From contig CAZKXX010000025.1 in assembly GCA_964556705.1 (NCBI GenBank), positions 1 through 40,824 on the forward strand: 40,824 nucleotides of DNA, in the 5' to 3' direction. Origin of the DNA: CAZKXX01 sp964556705 (GTDB lineage: Bacteria; Acidobacteriota; Terriglobia; UBA7540). A program made the translations under genes and the position numbers. Numbering within the stretch: the first letter of the stretch is position 1; every line of letters begins with the position of its first letter. Under the pieces are notes generated by a model that saw only the letters and a program-made list of their open reading frames with translations, was not told the origin of the DNA and did no database searches. Shown one piece after another: positions 18,081 through 23,885 of this stretch.

Positions 18081-18488
18081 ATGCCGCGAAGCCGCCAGTC
18101 CCGCTCGACTCGATCCTCAGTCGCCTCGCCGGGCGGCGCGGCCATTCCAGACAAACTCTATTTCCGCATCGGCGAAGTCAGCGAGCTCGCGCAGACCAAG
18201 CCCTACGTGCTGCGCTACTGGGAAACCGAATTCCCCATGCTCAGACCGGTCAAGAGCCCTTCCGGCCACCGGCTCTACCGACGGCAGGACGTCGAGACCG
18301 TTTTCGAAATCAAGCGGCTGCTCTACGAAAAGGGCTTTACGATCGAGGGCGCGCGCAAGGAACTGGCGGGCAACTCGAAGACTTCCGGCGAGCAGAAGCA
18401 CCTCTTTCGCTCGACGCTCGACGGTGCGCAGCTCAAAGCCATCCGGCGCGAGATCGAGGGCATCTTGACAATGCTCTCGCGCAAGTGA
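18081..18488 (+). CDS. MerR-family transcriptional regulator
   Basis: A 135-residue protein. A basic/Ser-rich N-terminal tail (about residues 1-25) precedes a MerR winged helix-turn-helix: YFRIGEVSELAQTKPYVLRY, then WETEF, SPSGHRLYRRQDVETV and EIKRLLYEKGFTIEGARKEL. The C-terminal region is short (about 35 residues) without the Cys residues of metal sensors. This compact form is common upstream of tRNA-Pro in this kind of genome, and its target is unknown. ATG 18081 was chosen over the TTG at 18048 because of the CAGGGG site and closer fit to the family N-terminus. A terminator follows before tRNA-Pro. Confidence 0.85.
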   Translation: MPRSRQSRSTRSSVASPGGAAIPDKLYFRIGEVSELAQTKPYVLRYWETEFPMLRPVKSPSGHRLYRRQDVETVFEIKRLLYEKGFTIEGARKELAGNSKTSGEQKHLFRSTLDGAQLKAIRREIEGILTMLSRK

Positions 18489-18501
18489 TAGCGTGAGATG
18501 T

Positions 18502-18532
18502 GGCGCGCCCGGCGGCAGGTCGCGCCTTTTTT
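18502..18532 (+). terminator. Intrinsic terminator after the MerR gene
   Basis: GGCGCG (18502-18507) pairs with CGCGCC (18521-18526), followed by TTTTTT (18527-18532), immediately before tRNA-Pro. Confidence 0.75.
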
Positions 18533-18534
18533 GC

Positions 18535-18611
18535 CGGGACGTAGCGCAGCCTGGTAGCGCACTTGCTTGGGGTGCAAGTGGTCGCCGGTTCAAATCCGGC
18601 CGTCCCGACCA
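18535..18611 (+). tRNA. tRNA-Pro(GGG)
   Basis: A complete cloverleaf of 77 bases including an encoded CCA. The acceptor is CGGGACG/CGTCCCG with discriminator A; the D arm contains AGCCTGGTA. The anticodon stem is CTTGC/GCAAG with loop TTGGGGT (anticodon GGG), and the T arm is GCCGG-TTCAAAT-CCGGC. It reads Pro CCC/CCU codons. Confidence 0.96.
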
Positions 18612-18616
18612 GTTGG

Positions 18617-18694
18617 AGGTAACAGGTTACAGGTGACAGGGAACAGCGGAACGGCCCGGTTTGACTGTTCCCTGTGACCTGTCCCCTGCAACCT
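18617..18694. repeat. Long imperfect inverted repeat between two tRNA-Pro genes
   Basis: Two 30-base arms (18617-18646 and 18665-18694) match as inverted copies with about five mismatches, around an 18-base loop. The arms carry ACAGG(T/G)-type steps. It could terminate tRNA-Pro(GGG) transcripts or be a dispersed palindromic element. Confidence 0.75.
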
Positions 18695-18698
18695 CAGT

Positions 18699-18722
18699 CG
18701 GGGCGTGGCGTAGCCTGGTAGC
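18699..18722 (+). tRNA. tRNA-Pro(CGG), 5' half only (runs into assembly gap)
   Basis: CGGGGCG, TG, GCGT, AGCCTGGTA, GC is the acceptor and D-arm half of a tRNA-Pro. The sequence then enters the 10-N gap (18723-18732). The 7-base acceptor pairs perfectly with the CGCCCCG found in each of the three 3'-half copies (18829-18875, 18938-18969, 36069-36115), whose loop TTCGGGA gives anticodon CGG. As assembled, 96 extra bases separate the gap from the nearest 3' half, so the tRNA is not contiguous. Either the gap hides a misjoin or the gene was split by insertion. Confidence 0.8.
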
Positions 18723-18732
18723 NNNNNNNNNN
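18723..18732. other. Assembly gap (10 N) in the tRNA-Pro(CGG) gene
   Basis: The placeholder lies exactly at the repeated tRNA sequence. Assemblers commonly break at such repeats, so the order and spacing of the island's left end are uncertain here. Confidence 0.9.
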
Positions 18733-18828
18733 AACAGTTCATCCCAAATACACCGAAAAGACCTCACTTCGTCCGAAGAAGGGGGAAGCAGAATCAACAA
18801 CATAGAATTGCCCGAAGCGTCGCGGATA

Positions 18829-18875
18829 GTTCGGGACCAAGAGGTCCGCGGTTCAAATCCGCGCGCCCCGACCAT
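18829..18875 (+). repeat. Left direct repeat (attL-like): 3' half of tRNA-Pro(CGG), copy A
   Basis: 47 bases starting at the anticodon loop (GTTCGGGACCAAG), then the T arm CGCGG-TTCAAAT-CCGCG, acceptor CGCCCCG and ACCAT. It is identical to copy C at 36069-36115 except for one base (position 12, A versus G). This is the pattern left when an element integrates in a tRNA 3' half through a tyrosine recombinase. Confidence 0.85.
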
Positions 18876-18937
18876 TTCTCTTTCTCGATTCTGCAGGCGT
18901 GGCGTAATTTTGGTGCGCGCCCCGACGTGAAGTCGGG

Positions 18938-18969
18938 GAGGTCCGCGGTTCAAATCCGCGCGCCCCGAC
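18938..18969 (+). repeat. Second tRNA-Pro 3' fragment, copy B
   Basis: 32 bases identical to the T arm and acceptor part of copies A and C (GAGGTCCGCGG to CGCCCCGAC). It is preceded by a degenerate 5'-half-like GGCGTGGCGTAATTTTGGTG and a 7-bp hairpin CCCCGAC-GTGAA-GTCGGGG where the anticodon arm would be. A functional tRNA is unlikely; it looks like a damaged tRNA copy or remnant att site. Confidence 0.65.
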
Positions 18970-19757
18970 TTATCTCCTGTTTTTTCGATAACTTGAAATC
19001 TCATCGAATCGCCACTGACCTCATGGTCTGGAACCAAGAGGTCAGAGAATGCTCGTGCCCGCCAACCTTATAGCCAGTTGCCTTGATGGGCCAGCAGGTG
19101 CCTCCGAGCAGGACGTGTCTGGTGTCCTAGTAACGTAAACAACTCATTTCACGCGGACCACGCAAAAGGCTGGTTCTGGTTTCGCTCGGCCTGCCGCGAG
19201 TTGGAAGCCGGAACGCCAAAATGTCGCGAAGAGACGATCCGCGGTTCGTTCCGCGAGGGGAAGTCCCTTCTCAGCACAAAACATCATGGAAGCAACATCA
19301 AAAGCTTGCCCCGTGCGGCTGCGATGAGTCCTCATCAGCAGGCCAAAAGTTCGAGTCCTGCACGGCTCACCAACCCGAACCTCTGTATTCGACAAGAGCC
19401 AGCGCAAAGGCGCGAGCAATTCGACCAGTGAACCTTAATCCCGCGCAACGTGACTTGCTTTGTACGGACGAGTGGACAGCTTTAATTTGACGCGAAAGAG
19501 ACTCGTTGCATAAATGACAAACTAGGATTTGATAGCTCGGACAATACCCAACAGGCACTATACGAAGAGGGTGGTCGCGCAGCGATGATCCGACGTGATT
19601 GTGCCACGAAAGGTCCACTCGCCAGAATCTATTTCGAGACCGAAGCCTGCCACTTCAAGGACGAGAGGTGGAGAACTTGTTGAATGAAACAGATTCAGTA
19701 GTGATGTGGGGGGAACAAGGGCAGGCTGAAGTTGAACCCAGCCAGGTTCACGAGAAT
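18970..19757. other. Gene-poor island end with tRNA-like debris
   Basis: No credible protein gene is seen in about 790 bases. There are short pieces that resemble tRNA ends: CCGCG-GTTCGTT-CCGCG near 19240-19258, and AAAAGTTCGAGTCCTGC followed by ACGGCTCACCA near 19346-19374, the latter ending like a tRNA 3' terminus with CCA. Neither folds into a full cloverleaf by eye. The region may be scar tissue of repeated integrations. Confidence 0.45.
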
Positions 19758-19840
19758 GTCGCGAATTCGCGAAAATCACGAACCGTCGCCCCCGTGAACT
19801 TCCGTGTTTTCAAAAGCTTACAATTGGCATCTGCTTTGCC
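19758..19840 (+). promoter_or_regulatory. Sigma-54 promoter P1 with palindromic activator site
   Basis: The -24/-12 element TTGGCATCTGCTTTGCC (19824-19840) has GG and GC separated by 10 bases, as sigma-54 requires. The palindrome GTCGCGAATTCGCGAA (19758-19773) is centred 60.5 bp upstream of GG. Downstream lie a 35-codon ORF (from 19865), the LemA remnant and ftsH. The stretch GTTTTCAAAAG-TTAC-ATTGGCATC is shared with P2, so these two promoters are duplicates. Confidence 0.8.
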
Positions 19841-19864
19841 ATCTGGAGAGATGGGAGCCCGCTC

Positions 19865-19972
19865 ATGTTGAGAAATGTCGCCCGCCATGATTTGGCCGTC
19901 CTCCCATTGAGAAAGACCGGGAGGAGCGTGAATTCCCTGGCCTGGAGAATCGGTGCAGCGTGCATAAAATAG
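19865..19972 (+). CDS. Small ORF of 35 codons behind sigma-54 promoter P1
   Basis: The first ATG after promoter P1 opens a 35-residue frame (MLRNVARHDL ... AACIK) with a GATGGGAG purine run about 10 bases upstream. I do not recognise it. It could be a real small leader protein or the start of a gene whose rest was lost when the LemA remnant was formed. Support is its placement only. Confidence 0.3.
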   Translation: MLRNVARHDLAVLPLRKTGRSVNSLAWRIGAACIK

Positions 19973-20211
19973 CGGGTTCCCTACGAACCTATTCCGAACT
20001 GGGACTGCGTCCGCCATGCGTTGGTCGTCCAAGATTCCGTCGAGCGTCGGCGGTAAACGAGGCCGTCCGGGATTACAACACCCCCATCGACCTGTTTCCG
20101 AACAACATCTTTGCAGGGTGGGCTGGGTCCCAGCGAAATAATTATTACTTTGCGGCTTCGGAGGCTGCGCGCGTAGGACCCAAGGTCGATTTCAATGCGC
20201 CCAAGCAGTGA
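19960..20211 (+). pseudogene. LemA-family protein, C-terminal remnant
   Basis: The frame ending at the TGA 20209-20211 contains AVNEAVRDYNTPIDLFPNN followed by IFAGWAG, NNYYFAASEAARVGPKVDF. LemA proteins end with 'YN..i..fP.niiA..fgf....yFe..e..r..p.V.F', so this is the last 45-50 residues of a LemA protein. The N-terminal membrane anchor and coiled-coil helices are absent; upstream residues of the frame do not resemble LemA. It lies 32 bases before ftsH, so a deletion probably fused promoter P1 to the ftsH end of an older lemA-ftsH operon. Confidence 0.65.
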
Positions 20212-20243
20212 AGGGGGAATGATTACCAAGCTGGAGGTCGAAC

Positions 20244-22106
20244 ATGGACAAAAGGAAAAGAAATCAGTGGTTGTTTGCCTTGGCGAACGTCCTGATGGCG
20301 TTGGCGCTGATTTACGTCTTCAACAGGGCCATCGTCGGCGCCGGTCCAAAGGAAGTTCCCTACAGCGAGTTTCTGGCTGAGCTACGTGCGGGGCACCTGG
20401 CCGAAGTGCAGATCACGGAAAAGAAGATCGTGGGCGTGCTGCGAGAGGAGAAACCAAACTCGGGCAAGGCGGCCCCCCAACACATGCTGCAGGCCTCGCG
20501 CTTGCCGGCGATGGATGAGACGACGCTCCTGAAGGAACTGGATGCGCATGGAGTCAAATTCTCGGGGCATGTGGAGAGCAGTTCGGGGTGGCCCTATGCC
20601 CTTGCCTCATGGGTCCTGCCGCTGCTCATTATGGCGGGCATCTACCGAGTGGGCATACAGCGAATGGGTCAAGCAGGCGGCCCGCTGACCTTTGGCAAGA
20701 ACCGCGCCAAGATCCACGACCAGGCAGCAGAGGTCAAAGTAACCTTCGAGGATGTCGCTGGTGTGGACGAAGCCGAGGCCGAACTGGTGGAGGTCGTGGA
20801 TTTTCTCAAGCATCCCAAGAAGTACCAGGCGTTGGGCGGGCGCATCCCCAAAGGGGTGCTGTTAATGGGGCCGCCGGGCACGGGCAAGACACTTCTGGCC
20901 AGAGCGGTGGCAGGCGAAGCCGGGGTTTCTTTCTTCTCGATTTCGGGCTCGGAATTTGTGGAGATGTTTGTTGGGGTGGGCGCGGCCCGGGTCCGCGACC
21001 TCTTCGAACAGGCCAAGGGCAAGGCCCCATGCATCATCTTCATCGACGAGCTGGATGCCATTGGGAAATCACGTTCGGCCGGTGGGGTGCTGCTCAGCAA
21101 TGATGAGCGGGAGCAGACACTCAATCAATTACTGGTGGAGATAGACGGCTTTGACACCTCGGAAGGCGTGATCATCATGGCGGCGACCAACACACCGGAG
21201 GTGCTGGATCCGGCCTTACTGCGCGGCGGGAGATTTGACCGCCAGGTGACACTGGATCGGCCAGACATCCAGGGACGCGAGGCGATCCTCCGTGTGCATA
21301 CGCACAAGGTCAAGCTGGCAGCAAGCGTGAACCTGAGTGTGATCGCCGCACGGACGCCGGGCATGGTGGGTTCGGACCTGGCGACCATCGTGAACGAAGC
21401 AGCGTTGCTGGCGGTGCGACGCGGGGCGGCCGAAGTCGAGATGCGTGACTTCGAGGAGGCGATTGACCGGGTGATGCTGGGGCTGGAGAAGAAGAAACAA
21501 GTGATGAGCGCGGAGGAGAAGGAACGCGTGGCCTATCACGAAACCGGGCATACGCTGGTGGCGCTCTCGGTGAAGCACGCCGACCCGGTGCATCGAGTAT
21601 CCATTATTCCGCGCACGATCGGGGCGTTGGGCTACACGCTGCAACTGCCTCTGCACCAGAAATTCCTTATGACCCAGCCGGAAATCGAGGACCAGATCGC
21701 GGTCATGCTGGGCGGGCGCGCAGCCGAGGAGATCATCTATCAGGGGGTGGTCTCCACCGGCGCATCCAACGACCTGGAACGGGCCTCGGAGCTGGTCCGG
21801 CAGGTGGTGACGCGTTTCGGGATGAGTGCCGAGCTCGGCCCGTTGACCTGGGGCGTCCCGAACTCCAGGCGCTTTCTGCAAACCCCGTTCGCCACCGAGC
21901 AGCGCAACTACAGTGAGCGAACCGCTCAGATGATCGACGAAGAGGCGCGGCGCATGATCTCTGAAATATATGCGCGGGCGAAGGGGATTCTGACCGAGCG
22001 GCAGGCGGATTTGAAACGGGTGGCGGCAGAACTGATCCGCAAGGAAACACTTCACCGCGGCGATTTAGACAGGCTGCTGCCCCCAGCTCAGCCGATCACG
22101 GCGTAG
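20244..22106 (+). CDS. ftsH: FtsH-family ATP-dependent membrane zinc protease
   Basis: A 620-residue AAA+ membrane protease. Transmembrane helices lie at about residues 8-28 and 117-138, flanking a periplasmic domain. Walker A GPPGTGKT is at 209-216, Walker B CIIFIDELDAIG at about 263-274, and the second region of homology includes ATNTPEVLDPALLRGGRFDR. The zinc site is HETGH at 432-436 (chromosomal copies usually have HEAGH), with a downstream SNDLERA supplying the Asp ligand. It extracts and degrades damaged membrane proteins. It is slightly short at the C-terminus for the family. An AGCTGGAGG site precedes the ATG. As an island copy it probably supplements the chromosomal FtsH under stress, in the way accessory FtsH copies on heat-resistance islands do; expression from P1 is inferred. 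Confidence 0.95.
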   Translation: MDKRKRNQWLFALANVLMALALIYVFNRAIVGAGPKEVPYSEFLAELRAGHLAEVQITEKKIVGVLREEKPNSGKAAPQHMLQASRLPAMDETTLLKELDAHGVKFSGHVESSSGWPYALASWVLPLLIMAGIYRVGIQRMGQAGGPLTFGKNRAKIHDQAAEVKVTFEDVAGVDEAEAELVEVVDFLKHPKKYQALGGRIPKGVLLMGPPGTGKTLLARAVAGEAGVSFFSISGSEFVEMFVGVGAARVRDLFEQAKGKAPCIIFIDELDAIGKSRSAGGVLLSNDEREQTLNQLLVEIDGFDTSEGVIIMAATNTPEVLDPALLRGGRFDRQVTLDRPDIQGREAILRVHTHKVKLAASVNLSVIAARTPGMVGSDLATIVNEAALLAVRRGAAEVEMRDFEEAIDRVMLGLEKKKQVMSAEEKERVAYHETGHTLVALSVKHADPVHRVSIIPRTIGALGYTLQLPLHQKFLMTQPEIEDQIAVMLGGRAAEEIIYQGVVSTGASNDLERASELVRQVVTRFGMSAELGPLTWGVPNSRRFLQTPFATEQRNYSERTAQMIDEEARRMISEIYARAKGILTERQADLKRVAAELIRKETLHRGDLDRLLPPAQPITA

Positions 22107-22276
22107 AACGATGTAGCGGAGGGCCTCTTGGCGTGTCGTGAGAACCCGCGATGATTGCAGTAGGACATCTGTCATCCGGGCATGTTGATATTCGACGGAA
22201 GGTCGTAGCGTTCCCGAATCAGGGTAGCCAATGACGCATACATCGAAATACTTGACCCTGTGACGGACGTGAGGAG

Positions 22277-22965
22277 TCAGTCGAGGCAGGAGCCTAAACG
22301 GCAGCAACATTCCTCAACCGTCTTCAATTCCGCGCTGGACTCGCCGCACATTGCCGCAATTGCGTGCAACGATTGCGCGTCGGCCACCCGAGTGGCAGCA
22401 ACAACGTCGATGGCTTTGCGAAGCTCCGGATGCAGGTCCGGCGGGCGACAGGTCACAAGGGTATCCGCACCCAACTCCAGATCCAGCAACCGATGAACGT
22501 TGGGTTCCTGAAGAAAATAGCGTGCTTCATCGATGGCGATACGGTGTGGCAATCCTGTCGCTCGACGGTGAGAAGCCAGCATCGGTAACAGGGAGTGGAG
22601 ATATTCCCGCTTTTCCGGGAAAGGCACTCGGGACAGATCAACAACCGCAGCTCATGGTCGTTCTCCGCATCGCCGATCGCGATGGCGTTGTGGGCCGAAA
22701 GGCGGAGCGCGCTGAGAGCCGCCCGCAACCCCGTAGCTTTGCTGACCGACTGGGGAAGCACCATCAGGCGGCTTCGATTGAACAGCAGCACGAGCGGGAC
22801 TTCGAGTTCCCTATGTCTCAAATCTGAGAGAACGCGGCCTCTGACAATGACCACGGTTATTCCTTGGGCGCGTACTTCTGCAATCGCAGCCCCGACCGCA
22901 GGATCCAGGACTCCGCCTCGGGCGATGGTTCCGTCGTAGTCAAGAGCCAGGACGCTAAATCGCAC
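22277..22965 (-). pseudogene. Decayed HAD-hydrolase/ATPase-like fusion protein
   Basis: From a GTG at 22963-22965 the first frame gives SVLALDYDGTIARGGVLDP, a HAD motif I (DxDGT), then VPLVLLFNRSRLMVLPQ and a HAD motif IV with AIAIGDAENDHEL. The usual cap region between them is missing. After about residue 115 the homologous reading shifts to another frame (22277-22627) with LHSLLPMLASHRRATGLPHR, IAIDEARYFLQEP and LGADTLVTCRPPDLHPELRK, which looks like the end of an ATPase domain. An intact member would be far longer; internal deletions and a frameshift make this a pseudogene. It runs against the direction of the other island genes. Confidence 0.65.
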
Positions 22966-23412
22966 GAGCGGGCCGATTTAAGCTGAGCAGGTTGAGCCCG
23001 CAGTTCTCACGTATGAGACCGAAATCAGTAAACGTCTGCTATTCGCCCGGTCCGCGACGGATGATTAAATTGGCTGGCACCTTCGTACTCAAGGATCATC
23101 CGGTTGCCGGCCGGGAGGAAGGCCTTGCAGTAGCATTTAGCGCGGCGGTATCCGATAATGGTCGCCGAGCAAACGCCTTACTTCATCCGAACGTCGAGGC
23201 AACTCTGAGACCCAGCTGTTGAGATGAACTCAGTTAGAGATCTCCGGGCAGTTTGCACTGGAATGCAGTCCGTCGGCTGACGGATGGGTGAGGGCGAAGG
23301 GAGGGCGTAGCCCGACCGTAGCCCTCACCCACCGAACGGGTGCTCACGGGGTCTCCGGTGGTAGGATTGGGTTTCTTTCGAAGACTCAACTCATACCAAA
23401 AGAAGACGCACC
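22966..23412. other. Intergenic stretch with inverted repeat upstream of an IS fragment
   Basis: No supported gene. GGTGAGGGC (about 23287-23295) and GCCCTCACC (about 23322-23330) form an inverted repeat that may belong to the end of the adjacent insertion-sequence fragment. A short open frame from 23060 (MIKLAGTFVLKD) has no recognisable features. Confidence 0.4.
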
Positions 23413-23604
23413 ATGAACACCCGCGAGAAGCTGATCAAGGCCTGGCTGGGGATGCTCGCCCTGGCCGAGGAGTTACAGAACATCAGCCTGGCCTGCCGCT
23501 GGGCCGGGATCAGTCGCAGTCACTTTTGCGAGATCAAGGAAGCGTTCGAGAAGTACAGAGCGGAAGGCTTGGCGCGGCGCACGCGCCGGCGGCCGCGCCC
23601 AGGC
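23413..23604 (+). pseudogene. IS transposase N-terminal fragment (IS481-like helix-turn-helix)
   Basis: MNTREKLIKAWLGMLALAEE then LQNISLACRWAGISRSHFCE and IKEAFEKYRAEGLARR is the N-terminal helix-turn-helix of IS481-type transposases. The catalytic DDE region is absent: after about 64 residues the sequence changes to an unrelated fragment. An upstream AAAGAAGACGCACC leads to the ATG. This is an insertion-sequence relic marking past rearrangement in the island. Confidence 0.65.
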
Positions 23605-23725
23605 TGTGGCATTGGCGAGCATTCTCATGGCGGCGGCCAGTAGCAACATGGTGGAAGGAATCTATGCCCACACCATGGCCGATCGAAAGACAGGCACCCA
23701 GAGCCTGGATTTCTTGATAGGATGA
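23605..23725 (+). pseudogene. C-terminal fragment of a membrane protein (possibly DUF4010/MgtC-like)
   Basis: In a frame different from the transposase, bases 23609-23725 read ALASILMAAASSNMVEGIYA then HTMADRKTGTQSLDFLIG and stop. A hydrophobic helix with 'SSNMVEGIYA' followed by 'DRKTG' resembles the end of DUF4010/MgtC-type membrane proteins, but this is a weak match from memory. The piece directly abuts the transposase fragment. Confidence 0.3.
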
Positions 23726-23885
23726 GGTGCACTAGGTTTAGTACCGCTGCTTTGATTGTCGGCTTGATTCTCTCTCGTTGGATCGGCGGAAAGCCGGGGC
23801 GCGTTGGCTCTGCCTCTAGATCGCAGGCCTGTGATTGAGCTGCAAGCTGGTCGATACCTCACTGTTGAGGTATACGACGCATGCT

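Noticed and set aside
18627..19037. 136-residue minus-strand frame across tRNA fragments
   Set aside because: It contains ARGFEPRTSWSRT, the well-known spurious peptide from translating tRNA genes antisense, and spans the N gap.
23060..23222. Short frame MIKLAGTFVLKD after the HAD remnant, with TTGGCTGGCACC just inside it as a possible sigma-54 box
   Set aside because: There is no GC at the right distance and no palindrome upstream, so it does not join the P1-P5 set.
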